A DNA stretch of 64,000 nucleotides from Bacteroidales bacterium (GCA_017553625.1 JAFZKP010000016.1:62001-126000), one strand, 5' to 3'. Numbered from the stretch's first letter, positions 52,575 through 62,634 are shown. The notes: generated by a model not told the origin, from the letters alone. Made by a program: numbers and translations.

Positions 52575-55241
52575 TTATTTAATGTTTTGATTCCAAAATT
52601 CCAGGTATTCCTCCACGTTTTTCTGCTGATAGAAAATCGGGTAGTTCGACACTGAAACCTCTAATACTGTATAATCGTCTTTTTCAATTCCTCCGAAAAC
52701 ATAGTCCGTGAGGAACAATGCTGTATGATAGTCAAGGGCTTTGTCAAGGTTCTCGAAGCTCTCGATGGTGAGCAGCGATGTCTCTTTGTCGAGCATGATG
52801 TTCTTCACCTTCAGCTGGTTCATACGGAAGTTGTTCTTGTTGAAGTCGCCGATACGGACCTTCAGCGGGTTCACGCGCACGTTCTTCTTGCATATCACCA
52901 GCACATAGTACGATTCGTTTTCGTTGAAGGTGTAAGGATATTCCTTCTCCTCGATTTTTTCCTCCTTAGGACGTGCGCTCTCGATGTTGAGTCCGAGGTT
53001 GTACATGTCGTTGGCGCTGAGCAGAACGTCCAAGGCAAACGGCTTGATGCTGCTCTCAGGATATTTCTGTATCAAGCGGTAAAGCGCATACGCCATCGAG
53101 TCGACCACCTCGACGTATCCCAATGAGATGGCGTTGAGGAACTCGAAACGTGGCATGTACAGTGTGTCGTCGGAATAAAGCTGACGCGCTTTCTTCGTGT
53201 TCATCATCACGCGCTGGTACTGCCCGTTCTCGTATGCCTCAAACGTCTTGGAGTATAACTGCTCGGCTGCAGCTCCCTTCTCATGTTCTTTGACAAAATG
53301 TTCCGGGTCGATTATTATCTTCGCCTGGTTCGAGTCCGGATATTTCGAGAGCACGAGATTCTTGTATTTGTCAGCGTCGGCGGTCTCTTTGCGGCTGCTG
53401 TGCATCCTGTAGAGATAGAACCATGCCGACACCTCGTTGTCGTTGCCTGGATAACGCTCCGACAGCTCGGTGTATGCCTCGATAGAACGCTGGTAGTCCT
53501 GCAAATCGCTGTAGTATATGAAGCCGATGTTGTTCAATGCCTCTGCAATCTCTTTGTGTGCCTGCTCCTGGGCTTCTTTCGAGAACGGAATCTGCTTCAG
53601 GTAATAACCCCTGTCGAGTTGCGTATACTGCGTGGTGTCGCGCTCCACATTGCGCTCCTGCATATATCTTGCGCGTTCTTCTTCGCTGAGATTTGCAAGC
53701 TCTTCCTCTGACAGCTCTTCGTCGACTTCTTGAGCCATGCTCTGTTTGTTGGAGATGAACCAGTAGTCTTCGAGGAGGCGGTTGCCCCATTTCGTGCGGA
53801 AGTCGTTGGCGCCGCGGGTTCTTGTCTGGGTGTTGTAGAAATACCAGCTGCCTTCGTTGGCTGGCACTACTTGTTCGGGCTTTTGGTTGCCGCCGTTGAG
53901 CGCCAGCTGCGCCTCAATCTCTCTCTGCTCCTCAAGGCGTTTCTGCTCAATTTTGTAGTCTTCAATAACCTTGTCGATGATGGCGTTGCGTTGCACCGAG
54001 TCCATGGCGGCAAGACGCAGGAGGCTGTCTTGTGTCTCGTAGACGGTGAGGTTGCTCACAAGGTCAGTGAGCATGACTGAGATGTTGAGCAGACTGTCGT
54101 AGCCCGGATAGGTGCGGTCCATAGTCATAACAGCGGTGTCGAAATAAGCCTGGCTCAGCACGTAGTCGCTGTTTTTGAACAAAATGTTTGCTACGTCAAG
54201 CGACGACTTCACCTTCTGACGGTTGTTGTTGGTGCTGCTTGCGACAGATTTTCTAAGATATTTCACGCCGTCGCTCTCGTTTTTGTTTTCCATAGCCACA
54301 TCAGCCATGGCGTAGTAGATGCGGTCTTTGTATTCGGCGTTTTTCACGTCCTTGAGCATCCTGTTGAGCATCTTCATGATGGTGGTGGTGTCGCTGTCGT
54401 TGCATCTTGCGAGGTTCATCTGAGCCTCAAACGTCATCTCGTACGACGGGTGTTTCTTTATGACGTTTTTAAACTGTTCCGTGGCACGTGTCTTGTCGTT
54501 CTGATGCTCGTAAATCTGACCGAGGATGAACATGGCGCGTGTCTTGTTGTACTTGCCTTTTGCAGTGAGAAGCGCGCTGCGCAGATATTGCACCGCCTCG
54601 TCTTCCTTGCCCATCGCGATGTAATAGTCGGCGTAAACCAAGTCGATGTTGGTGCGGACATATCTCGGAATCTTCTCGTCGCTGTCCATCGCCACTATTA
54701 TAGAATGAAGCATCGCCTCGGCTTTCTCAAACTGTCTTGTGACGATGTAAGTCTTTGCCAACCATAATGTCGCGGTGAATCTGTCGGGGCTGTTGCGATA
54801 TTGCGTGGCTGCATATTCGAGGGTGCGGCGTGCCGGAACGTAGTCCTGCTTGTAGAAATTCGCCTTGCCCATGTCGATGAAAGCGTCGTCGATCCATCGG
54901 GTGTACTCCTTGTTGTTGAACCTCATAGAGTGTTTCTGGATGCAGATGGCGTCTTTCTCAATGGTGCGGTCCATGCTTGAATTAAGTGCAAGAGCGTCTT
55001 CTTTTGTGCCGTAGTTGAACACAGGAAGCGTCTTCGTGTAGTCGTCTTTCGCCGATTCGCGGAGCGTTTTCTCTCCCTCTTTCATGCTCTGGTTGCCGTT
55101 CCACCACACATTATAATGACTCGTCATGTTATGCCACACACGCCTGTTCCATTTGTTTTTCTTTGTGGAACACGATGCTAACATGATGATAGCCAATATT
55201 ATAGATAATATCCCAAAAACCTTGTATGTCCGTATCTTCAT
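52575..55241 (-). CDS. sprE: T9SS-associated TPR lipoprotein SprE/PorW
   Basis: 888 residues. Lipobox LAIIMLASCSTKK followed by NKWNRRVWHNMTSHYNVWWN, the typical SprE/PorW start. Many TPR-type helical repeats (DKTRATEQFKNVIKKHPSYE, YQRSIEAYTELSERYPGND). PorW/SprE is needed for T9SS function and links outer-membrane and periplasmic parts. First gene of a seven-gene minus-strand run with a -7 box at 55303. The remaining core T9SS genes are at 60-64 kb on the other strand. Confidence 0.9.
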   Translation of the reverse strand: MKIRTYKVFGILSIILAIIMLASCSTKKNKWNRRVWHNMTSHYNVWWNGNQSMKEGEKTLRESAKDDYTKTLPVFNYGTKEDALALNSSMDRTIEKDAICIQKHSMRFNNKEYTRWIDDAFIDMGKANFYKQDYVPARRTLEYAATQYRNSPDRFTATLWLAKTYIVTRQFEKAEAMLHSIIVAMDSDEKIPRYVRTNIDLVYADYYIAMGKEDEAVQYLRSALLTAKGKYNKTRAMFILGQIYEHQNDKTRATEQFKNVIKKHPSYEMTFEAQMNLARCNDSDTTTIMKMLNRMLKDVKNAEYKDRIYYAMADVAMENKNESDGVKYLRKSVASSTNNNRQKVKSSLDVANILFKNSDYVLSQAYFDTAVMTMDRTYPGYDSLLNISVMLTDLVSNLTVYETQDSLLRLAAMDSVQRNAIIDKVIEDYKIEQKRLEEQREIEAQLALNGGNQKPEQVVPANEGSWYFYNTQTRTRGANDFRTKWGNRLLEDYWFISNKQSMAQEVDEELSEEELANLSEEERARYMQERNVERDTTQYTQLDRGYYLKQIPFSKEAQEQAHKEIAEALNNIGFIYYSDLQDYQRSIEAYTELSERYPGNDNEVSAWFYLYRMHSSRKETADADKYKNLVLSKYPDSNQAKIIIDPEHFVKEHEKGAAAEQLYSKTFEAYENGQYQRVMMNTKKARQLYSDDTLYMPRFEFLNAISLGYVEVVDSMAYALYRLIQKYPESSIKPFALDVLLSANDMYNLGLNIESARPKEEKIEEKEYPYTFNENESYYVLVICKKNVRVNPLKVRIGDFNKNNFRMNQLKVKNIMLDKETSLLTIESFENLDKALDYHTALFLTDYVFGGIEKDDYTVLEVSVSNYPIFYQQKNVEEYLEFWNQNIK

Positions 55242-55302
55242 TTTCCGTTTTCTTAAAATAACTTCAAAACCGTTACTTTATTTTCCACACTAAGCGAATC
55301 TG

Positions 55303-55310
55303 CAAAAATA
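55303..55310 (-). promoter_or_regulatory. -7 box TATTTTTG of the sprE operon
   Basis: CAAAAATA on the plus strand, leaving a leader of about 55 nt. All seven downstream genes are separated by less than 15 bp or overlap, so this promoter probably drives sprE through the S41 gene. Confidence 0.55.
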
Positions 55311-55416
55311 ACAAATTCGTCGTTTCGTCGGGCTTTTTTTTAAAAAAATATAAAATAAGATGGCTGTTTTAGAAATTCTTTGTAATTTTACAAGCTGAAT
55401 AAAAGGCTATTTTCAG

Positions 55417-57072
55417 ATGGAAAATTTTATTGTATCGGCACGAAAATACAGACCGGTGACGTTTGACAGCGTCGTAGGCCAACATGCTATTACATCCACT
55501 TTGCAGAACGCCATCCGCAACAACACTTTGGCGCAGGCGTTCCTTTTCTGCGGTCCGAGAGGAGTGGGCAAGACCACTTGCGCGAGAATCATGGCGAAGA
55601 CAATCAACTGTCTGCATCCGACAGAAGACATGGAGGCTTGCAACGAATGCGAGTCGTGCGTGAGCTTCAACAACAACGCGTCTTTCAACATCTTTGAACT
55701 CGACGCCGCTTCCAACAGTGGTGTCGACGACATCCGCGCCCTCATCGACCAGGTCAGGATTCCTCCTCAGATAGGAAAATACAAGGTGTATATCATCGAC
55801 GAGGTTCACATGCTGTCGGGCGCGGCGTTCAACGCCTTCCTCAAGACGCTCGAGGAGCCGCCGGCGTATGCCAAGTTCATCCTCGCCACCACCGAGAAAC
55901 ATAAAATCCTGCCTACAATCCTCTCCCGATGCCAGATTTTCGACTTCAAGCGCATCACCGTCGAGGATATTACTAACCATCTTAAGAAAATAGCCGCAAA
56001 AGAAGGCGTGACTACCGAAGAGGAAGCCCTCAACATCATCGCGCAGAAAGCCGACGGCGCACTCCGCGACGCCTTGTCGATTTTCGACCAGATGGTGAGC
56101 TTCTCTGGAAACAACATCACTTATCAGGACGTGATAACTAATCTCAATGTCCTTGATTATGAATACTATTTCAGGATGGTGGAGAACATCTTGGCTAACG
56201 ACATCAACTCCATGCTGTTGTTGCTCAACGATGTGATAAACAAAGGCTTCGACCCGCAGAACTTCATCCAGGGCATGGCGAGCCACATGCGCAACCTGCT
56301 TCTCGGCAAGGACGCGCGCGTCGTCGACCTCATGGAGGTGAGCAGCCAGCTCAAGGCAAGATATGCGAAACAGGCAGAGTCGTGCAACACCGCGTTCCTG
56401 CTCCGCGCTCTCGATATTGCCAACGAATGCGACATCAACTTCAGAAGTGCGAATAATAAGAGATTGCATCTCGAGGTGGCGCTGTTGAAAATGGTGTCGA
56501 TGCAACCGATTCAAACGGTTCCTGCTATGAAGAACGAGATTCCTCGACAAACTCAGAATGACAGTCCTTCTCAAAATGTCACACCAAAAACTGCTGTCAT
56601 TACCCCTGCACCTCAGCCTGTCCAGCGCGTCAGACGACCGGGGACGATTTCAATTCTTGACAGCGAACCGCAAAAGAAAGAGTCAGACGCTCCTGTCGAG
56701 GTGAAAAACAACCCTTTTACGGAAGCGATGCTCGTTGAAGCATGGAAGAAATTCGTCGAGTCTCATAAAAACACCTCTCCGAATTTCGTGGCGGGCATCG
56801 GAAAATACCAACCAACCCTGAAAAATAATGATGAGATAAACTATCAGGTCGATAATATGCTGGTTGTCAATGATATGAACAACATGGCGCTGCTGAAGGC
56901 ACATCTTGCCAACGAACTCTGCAACAACCAGTTCAAACTCGTGCATCATGTCGTCGAAAAACCTGTCGACGAGATAGCTTATACCGACAGGAGCCGCTTT
57001 GAGAAAATGGCGGAAAGTAATCCAAATGTTTTGACTTTAAAAAAAGGTCTCGGACTTGAAATTGATATATGA
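55417..57072 (+). CDS. dnaX: DNA polymerase III subunit gamma/tau
   Basis: Clamp-loader ATPase. 551 residues: Walker A GPRGVGKT at 46-53, zinc module Cys residues (CLHPTEDMEACNECESC), Walker B YIIDEVHML, sensor ATTEKHK and the SRC motif. After the clamp-loader core, residues 373-383 (NEIPRQTQNDS) match a dispersed DNA element inserted in frame in the linker, then a C-terminal tau-like part (TEAMLVEAWKKFVESHK). A 4-bp overlap joins it to the acyltransferase gene. Only a weak promoter (TAATTTTA) is seen upstream. Confidence 0.96.
   Translation: MENFIVSARKYRPVTFDSVVGQHAITSTLQNAIRNNTLAQAFLFCGPRGVGKTTCARIMAKTINCLHPTEDMEACNECESCVSFNNNASFNIFELDAASNSGVDDIRALIDQVRIPPQIGKYKVYIIDEVHMLSGAAFNAFLKTLEEPPAYAKFILATTEKHKILPTILSRCQIFDFKRITVEDITNHLKKIAAKEGVTTEEEALNIIAQKADGALRDALSIFDQMVSFSGNNITYQDVITNLNVLDYEYYFRMVENILANDINSMLLLLNDVINKGFDPQNFIQGMASHMRNLLLGKDARVVDLMEVSSQLKARYAKQAESCNTAFLLRALDIANECDINFRSANNKRLHLEVALLKMVSMQPIQTVPAMKNEIPRQTQNDSPSQNVTPKTAVITPAPQPVQRVRRPGTISILDSEPQKKESDAPVEVKNNPFTEAMLVEAWKKFVESHKNTSPNFVAGIGKYQPTLKNNDEINYQVDNMLVVNDMNNMALLKAHLANELCNNQFKLVHHVVEKPVDEIAYTDRSRFEKMAESNPNVLTLKKGLGLEIDI
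56533..56563 (+). repeat. Dispersed NEIP/ND repeat, copy 3, inside dnaX
   Basis: AACGAGATTCCTCGACAAAC then TCAGAATGACA, in the dnaX frame. Same ends as the copy at 4648-4679 (AACGAGATTCCTC and GAATGACA). It encodes NEIPRQTQND. Confidence 0.7.
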
Positions 57073-57626
57073 GCTTTAAAAAATGGTTTGGGCGTAACTA
57101 CCTGAAAATGAGAGGATTCACTTTCGTGGGAAACTTCCCTGAAGGTGTGAAAAAGAGTATAATTATATGTGCTCCGCATACGAGCATCGAGGATTTTGTG
57201 ATAGGTCGCTGCTTCTTCTGGATGGAAGGCCGCTCTGTGAAATTCCTGATAAAAAAAGAGTTTTTCAAGACTCCGTTACTGAGATGGTGGCTCAAAAAAA
57301 TGGGCGGCATACCCGTCGACAGAAGCAAAGGCAATAATATGGTGGTGAAGACGGCGGCGGTTTTTAGAAAATATGACGAGCTGAACATCGTTATAACCCC
57401 TGAAGGCACCCGCAAACGCGTCGAGAAATGGAAACGCGGGTTCTATTACATCGCCGAACTGGCGCAAGTGCCTGTGGTTCTTGGATTTATCGACTTCAAG
57501 ACAAGAAGATGCGGCTACGGTCCAGTGCTCCGTCCGTCGGGAGATTTCGATAAAGACTGGAAAATGTTGGAGGATTTTTATCGCGGAATGCAAGGGAAAG
57601 TGCCTGGAAAATTCAACTTGGAATGA
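57069..57626 (+). CDS. PlsC-like 1-acylglycerol-3-phosphate acyltransferase
   Basis: 185 residues. The HX4D motif is His37-Asp42 (APHTSIEDF); the glycerophosphate-binding block is TPEGTRKRVEKWKRGF. Shorter than PlsC of Escherichia coli and without a clear membrane helix, like many Bacteroidetes paralogues. Start overlaps the dnaX stop (ATGA). Confidence 0.88.
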   Translation: MSFKKWFGRNYLKMRGFTFVGNFPEGVKKSIIICAPHTSIEDFVIGRCFFWMEGRSVKFLIKKEFFKTPLLRWWLKKMGGIPVDRSKGNNMVVKTAAVFRKYDELNIVITPEGTRKRVEKWKRGFYYIAELAQVPVVLGFIDFKTRRCGYGPVLRPSGDFDKDWKMLEDFYRGMQGKVPGKFNLE

Positions 57627-57646
57627 TAATTTTCTGAAAAATATAT

Positions 57647-58519
57647 ATGAAAAACAATTGGTTTAAAAACTTTAAGAGCAAATTCAAAATCATCATCGTA
57701 CACCCCGAAACCTACGAGGAGAAGGGTGGATTCAACATGAGTAAGATGAAGATTACGATGATGGTCGTGATATACTCGCTGGTTCTTATAGCCGGCACCA
57801 CTTGTCTTATTTTCTTCACATCCCTCAGGGAGATGATTCCGGGATACACCGACGTGACGTTGGACCGTAGAATTTACAACATCGAGCGCCGCGCCGACTC
57901 CCTCGAAGAAGTGTTCCGCCAGAAAGACATGTACATCAAGAATATCAAACGCATAATCAACGACGAGATACCGGATGACAGCATTCAGGCGATGGCGCAT
58001 ATCAACATCAACAAGCCTAACGTGACGAAAAACAGCATGTTGAAATCTGAAAACGACAGCATTTTCCGTCTGCAGTTTGAGGCGGAGACGCAGTATAACC
58101 TCTTCGGCTCTCCTTTTTTGAACTCTACCGACAAATCCAACATGCCGACGTTTTTTGTGCCTGTCAACGGACTGGTTACCAATCATTTCAACAGCAACAA
58201 CAAGCATTTTGGCATCGATGTGGTGGCAAATGTCGATGCTGTTATCAAGTCGATAGCCGACGGCACGGTGATATTCTCTGGATGGAGCGTCGAAAGCGGC
58301 TATGTTATTGGCATTCAACATGATAAGAATCTTGTGTCTTTGTACAAACACAACTCGGCTCTGCTTTGTCAGGAAGGCGACCTCGTGAAAGCCGGCGACG
58401 CCATCGCCATCATAGGTGGCGGCGGTAGTAACTCCACTGGACAGCATCTGCATTTCGAGCTTTGGTTCCAGGGACGGGCTCTCAACCCAGAAGATTATAT
58501 TTCTTTTGAAATAAATTGA
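57647..58519 (+). CDS. M23 (LytM) family metallopeptidase
   Basis: 290 residues. One N-terminal membrane helix (MVVIYSLVLIAGTTCLIFF), a coiled segment (RRADSLEEVFRQKDMYIK), then a LytM domain with the zinc motif HFGIDV and HLHFEL. Acts on or regulates peptidoglycan in the periplasm. Bacteroidetes homologues often sit in the same gene string near rseP. Confidence 0.93.
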   Translation: MKNNWFKNFKSKFKIIIVHPETYEEKGGFNMSKMKITMMVVIYSLVLIAGTTCLIFFTSLREMIPGYTDVTLDRRIYNIERRADSLEEVFRQKDMYIKNIKRIINDEIPDDSIQAMAHININKPNVTKNSMLKSENDSIFRLQFEAETQYNLFGSPFLNSTDKSNMPTFFVPVNGLVTNHFNSNNKHFGIDVVANVDAVIKSIADGTVIFSGWSVESGYVIGIQHDKNLVSLYKHNSALLCQEGDLVKAGDAIAIIGGGGSNSTGQHLHFELWFQGRALNPEDYISFEIN

Positions 58520-58539
58520 TTTCCAATCAGTTTTTTCAC

Positions 58540-58547
58540 TATCTTTG
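58540..58547 (+). promoter_or_regulatory. -7 box TATCTTTG before rseP
   Basis: TAnnTTTG match 26 bp upstream of the ATG at 58573. Confidence 0.55.
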
Positions 58548-58572
58548 CAGGCTGAAATTATTTTAAAGGAAA

Positions 58573-60012
58573 ATGGTGGTTTTTATCAAGATATTGCAGT
58601 TTTTATTAGCTCTCTCAATCCTTGTGATTATTCATGAATTCGGGCATTTCATAGCGTCCCGCGCCTTCGGTGTGAGGGTTGAGAAATTCTATATGTTTTT
58701 CGACTGGAAATTCTCAATTTTCAGGTGTAAAAAAGTAAACGGAAGGTGGCATTTTAAGTTTTTCTGCAAAAACGAGCCTGAAAAATATATCAAAAACGGC
58801 GACAAATACGAACCGATAGACCTCAATACCTTGCCTGAAGACGACTGGCGCAGAGCAGAAGACAACACCGAGTTCGGTCTCGGTTGGGTGCCACTCGGCG
58901 GCTATTGCAAGATTGCCGGCATGATTGACGAGTCGATGGATGAGGCTCAGATGGCACAGGAGCCGCAGCCTTGGGAGTTCAGGACAAAACCGGCATGGCA
59001 ACGCCTCATCATCATGATTGGCGGCGTCTGCATGAACGTGATTCTCGCTATTTTGATTTATATTGGACTCATCGCAAGCTATGGCGAGAGCTACGTTTCA
59101 ACAGAGGAAGTCAACAAATATGGCATCACCGTCGACAGTATTGGCTATAACATCGGACTGCGCGACGGCGACAAGATTTTGTCAGTCGACGGCAAATATA
59201 TCGAGGATTTCTACCAGATTCCGATGGCGCTCATTCTTGAAGACGTCAATTATATTGATGTAGAACGCAATGGACAGAATGTGAAAGTGGAGCTTCCGGA
59301 ATCCGCTGTGAATCAGATACTTAAGAATCCATCGATGATGATTGGTGTGAGGTCTCCTTTCGTCGTGGGAGGCTTCTCTGTGGGTTCAAACGCACAGAAG
59401 GCAGGTGTGCTTCAAAACGATATGATTATCGGCATCAACGATAAGGAAACACCTTATTTCCATGAGTTCAAGAGAGTTATCGGCGATTATCGCGACAGTG
59501 ATGTCGACTTGAAGCTGGTGCGCGACAACGACACCATGACTTTGGTCGTGCATGTGGCTTCCGATGCGACAATTGGTGTTTTCCCAGCCCAGACGCTGAA
59601 GGTTTCAACAATAGAATACACTTTCTGGCAGTCGATTCCGAGAGGATTCAAGAAGACGGGCAAAGAGCTGAGCGACTACTGGAAACAGCTGAAACTCATT
59701 TTCAAACCGAGCACCGGCGCATACGAGAGCCTCGGCGGTTTCATAACCATCGGAAGCATCTTCCCCGACAAATTCATCTGGGAACAGTTTTGGCGACTGA
59801 CCGCCTTTTTGTCGATAATTCTGGCGGTTATGAACATCTTACCGATACCGGGTCTTGACGGCGGACACGTGCTGTTCCTCATCTGGGAGGTGGTGACGCG
59901 ACGTAAGCCGAGCGACAAATTCCTCGAAAAAGCCACGATGATTGGGTTCATCTTCCTGCTGTTGCTGCTGATTTATGCCAACGGAAATGATATTATCAGG
60001 CTTTTGCGGTGA
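58573..60012 (+). CDS. rseP: Site-2 intramembrane protease RseP
   Basis: 479 residues. Zinc motif His21-Glu-Phe-Gly-His25 in the first helix; a periplasmic PDZ region (YNIGLRDGDKILSVDGKYIE); the conserved NILPIPGLDGGH near the C-terminus supplies the third ligand. A ~60-residue insert after the first helix (CKKVNGRWHFKFFCKNEPEK) is typical of Bacteroidetes. Cleaves membrane-bound anti-sigma factors. Confidence 0.95.
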   Translation: MVVFIKILQFLLALSILVIIHEFGHFIASRAFGVRVEKFYMFFDWKFSIFRCKKVNGRWHFKFFCKNEPEKYIKNGDKYEPIDLNTLPEDDWRRAEDNTEFGLGWVPLGGYCKIAGMIDESMDEAQMAQEPQPWEFRTKPAWQRLIIMIGGVCMNVILAILIYIGLIASYGESYVSTEEVNKYGITVDSIGYNIGLRDGDKILSVDGKYIEDFYQIPMALILEDVNYIDVERNGQNVKVELPESAVNQILKNPSMMIGVRSPFVVGGFSVGSNAQKAGVLQNDMIIGINDKETPYFHEFKRVIGDYRDSDVDLKLVRDNDTMTLVVHVASDATIGVFPAQTLKVSTIEYTFWQSIPRGFKKTGKELSDYWKQLKLIFKPSTGAYESLGGFITIGSIFPDKFIWEQFWRLTAFLSIILAVMNILPIPGLDGGHVLFLIWEVVTRRKPSDKFLEKATMIGFIFLLLLLIYANGNDIIRLLR

Positions 60013-60120
60013 TGCTATTAATATTAATAAGGTGTAAATGTTGAAAAAATGTTGAAAACTTTTATTTTCAAACAATAAAACAAAAATAGAAGCGTTACGG
60101 AAAAATATAATTGTATTTTG

Positions 60121-61080
60121 GTGAAAAAAGTTATATACATATTGCTGTTTTGTTTTGCGCTGTTGGCTTCCAATGTGCTTGAGGCTCAGCAGGTGCCGAT
60201 ATTCACCAATTACAGTAATTCATACGCCATCATCAATCCGGGTTATTATGGTCTCAGCGAAGGAGTTAACGCCATGGGCTTGTATAGAAACCAGTGGACT
60301 GGCTTCAAAGACAACGTCACGGGAGAGGTGGTGTCGCCGGTGACTTTCTTCGCATCTGCCGACATTCCGATAAAGGTTCTCGGCGGCGGCGTGGGAATGT
60401 CGCTAATGAAAGACCAACTCGGTTTTGAAGACAATATCGGGGTGAACCTCGGCTATTCATATCATTTTGACCTTGGCATGGGCACTTTGGGAATCGGTCT
60501 GGCATTCAGCTTCAACAACAGAAGCGTCGACTTCTCGAAAGCAAAACCCTTGAACGATGACGACCCTGTCATCCCGAAAGGCAGCCAGAGCGATATGCTT
60601 TTCGATTTTAACTTCGGTCTGTTCTACATGGTTCCGGAAACGTTTTATGTGGCGGCATCCACAACAAGTCTGCTTGAGGCAAAAGGAAAAGCGCTTGAAG
60701 GAAAGTCTTCGTCAAGCGCGAGTTTCGTGGGTGACAGAACCTTGTACCTTGCCGCAGGATATGAATACCATTTCGACAATCCGAAATTCATGCTGAACCC
60801 CTCAATGTTGATTCTCAGCGATATCGCTTCAACGCAATTTAACATCAGTTCGAGACTGTGGTACAATAATAAGTTTAGTTTCGGCGTTAACTACAGGTAT
60901 CAAGAGTCGGTAGACTTGTTGGTTGGGTTCGTTGTCAAGGGTGTTCAGGTGTCATACGCGTATGATATAAATACCATGGGACTCAAACTTTCTGGCTCTC
61001 ATGAGGTGTCAGTGAGCTATATTTTCAAGCTTGACCTTGAAAAATCGCCACGTATCTATCGGAGTATCAGATACTTATGA
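60121..61080 (+). CDS. porP: PorP/SprF-family T9SS outer-membrane protein
   Basis: About 319 residues with a signal peptide (KKVIYILLFCFALLASNVLEAQ). The PorP/SprF start PIFTNYSNSYAIINPGYYGL, ALYRNQW-like LYRNQWTGFKD and a series of membrane strands (GVGMSLMKDQLGFEDNIGVN) are present. Start is taken as the GTG at 60121; a TTG one codon earlier is possible. Situated directly before gldKLM, as porP precedes porKLMN in Porphyromonas gingivalis. Confidence 0.9.
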   Translation: MKKVIYILLFCFALLASNVLEAQQVPIFTNYSNSYAIINPGYYGLSEGVNAMGLYRNQWTGFKDNVTGEVVSPVTFFASADIPIKVLGGGVGMSLMKDQLGFEDNIGVNLGYSYHFDLGMGTLGIGLAFSFNNRSVDFSKAKPLNDDDPVIPKGSQSDMLFDFNFGLFYMVPETFYVAASTTSLLEAKGKALEGKSSSSASFVGDRTLYLAAGYEYHFDNPKFMLNPSMLILSDIASTQFNISSRLWYNNKFSFGVNYRYQESVDLLVGFVVKGVQVSYAYDINTMGLKLSGSHEVSVSYIFKLDLEKSPRIYRSIRYL

Positions 61081-61223
61081 TGTTTGAAGAAGATTGTTGA
61101 TAAAATTAAAAAATCTTTTGTCGGGTATAATGAAAAAATATTTAATTTTGAACACTTTTTTTTGATAGTATTTTTTATAAGTTTTTGAGAGGTAAAAATA
61201 TATAAAATTATAACGAATATAAG

Positions 61224-62588
61224 ATGAAAAAGTTTTTGTTGATAAGCCTAATTGCAGTGTTTTTGGTTGGCTGTGGCAACAGCAATAGCGGGGAATTGGT
61301 GGGCGTGAGGAAGAAAACGAAGCCATTCGACCAACCGGATCCATACGGCATGGTATTTGTTCCAATGGGAAGCTTTAACATGGGCGTTGGCGGTCAGGAT
61401 TTTGCAGCAAGTTTCCTTACCCAGCCTAAAACTGTTTCCGTTGCTTCGTTCTATATGGATGAAACAGAGATTACCAACAACGAATATCGTGAGTTTGTGA
61501 ATTATGTTCGCGATTCTATTGCTCGTATCTTGCTTGGTGAGGTTAATCCGGACAAATATCTTATAACCAAGGACAAAAAAGGTAATGATATTGATCCTCC
61601 AATCCTTAACTGGGACGAGAAAATCAGATGGAACAACCTTGAAGACAATGAGATTGAAGCTGTTGAGTCAATGTTCCTTCCAGAACATGAGCGTTATTAC
61701 AGAAGAAAAGAAATCGATGCGAGAAAACTCGTCTTCCATTACAGCTGGATTGACCTTCAGGCTGCTGCAAAAAAAGAGTTTAGAGAAGGCTCGGATTATC
61801 ATAATGCCTCTTTCGCCGACCGTCCTCAGGGTATGACAGACCGTTCGGTCTATATCCACAGCGACGACATCAACGTTTACCCAGACACTTTGTCATGGAT
61901 TCACGACTACGCTTATTCTTATAACGAGCCTTTGACAAGAGCTTATTTCTGGCATCCTTCATATGACCACTATCCTGTGGTTGGCGTCAACTGGAGCCAG
62001 GCACGCGCCTTCTGTATCTGGCGTACTAACAAGCTCAACGACTATATGTACAAGCATGGCGGTCTTCCAATTGCCGAGTTCCGTCTGCCTACCGAGACAG
62101 AATGGGAATGGGCCGCACGCGGTGGTCACCAACTCAACCCATATCCTTGGGGCGGTCCTTACACACGTAATGAAAAAGGCTGTCTCAGAGCCAACTTCAA
62201 ACCTCTCCGCGGTGACTATACCGGTGACGGCGGCATCACAACAATCATCGTGGCACACTTCCCGCCAAACGACTGGGGTCTCTACGATATGTCGGGTAAC
62301 GTGGCTGAATGGACTTCGTCGGCATTCGACCCTGAGTCATTCAACTTCACTTGGGATCTTAACCCTGACAACCAGTACAATGCGGCTCCAACCGACGACC
62401 CTATCATGAAGAGAAAAGTGGTTCGCGGCGGCTCATGGAAAGACATCGCTTACTATCTGCAGGTTAACACCCGTACATACGAATACCAGGATACGGCAAA
62501 ATGCTACATCGGATTCCGTTGCGTGCAGGAATACCTTGGCAGACAAAAGGGTGACAATCCAAAATATATGTCGAGAATCTATAAATAG
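61224..62588 (+). CDS. gldK: T9SS ring lipoprotein GldK/PorK
   Basis: 454 residues. Lipobox ISLIAVFLVGCGNS. The body is a formylglycine-generating-enzyme-like (FGE-sulfatase) fold, shown by FVPMGSFNMG, YMDETEITNNEYREFVNYV, WSQARAFCIWRTN, RLPTETEWEWAARGG, MSGNVAEWTSS and VVRGGSWKD. GldK and GldN form the periplasmic/outer-membrane ring of the secretion system. Confidence 0.97.
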   Translation: MKKFLLISLIAVFLVGCGNSNSGELVGVRKKTKPFDQPDPYGMVFVPMGSFNMGVGGQDFAASFLTQPKTVSVASFYMDETEITNNEYREFVNYVRDSIARILLGEVNPDKYLITKDKKGNDIDPPILNWDEKIRWNNLEDNEIEAVESMFLPEHERYYRRKEIDARKLVFHYSWIDLQAAAKKEFREGSDYHNASFADRPQGMTDRSVYIHSDDINVYPDTLSWIHDYAYSYNEPLTRAYFWHPSYDHYPVVGVNWSQARAFCIWRTNKLNDYMYKHGGLPIAEFRLPTETEWEWAARGGHQLNPYPWGGPYTRNEKGCLRANFKPLRGDYTGDGGITTIIVAHFPPNDWGLYDMSGNVAEWTSSAFDPESFNFTWDLNPDNQYNAAPTDDPIMKRKVVRGGSWKDIAYYLQVNTRTYEYQDTAKCYIGFRCVQEYLGRQKGDNPKYMSRIYK

Positions 62589-62634
62589 AAATTTAATATA
62601 AACTAGGTTAAAAATATTTAAAAATCTTTCAAGT

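Noticed and set aside
55369..56574. Long minus-strand open frame opposite dnaX
   Set aside because: dnaX on the other strand has all clamp-loader motifs; the antisense frame is a codon-usage artefact.
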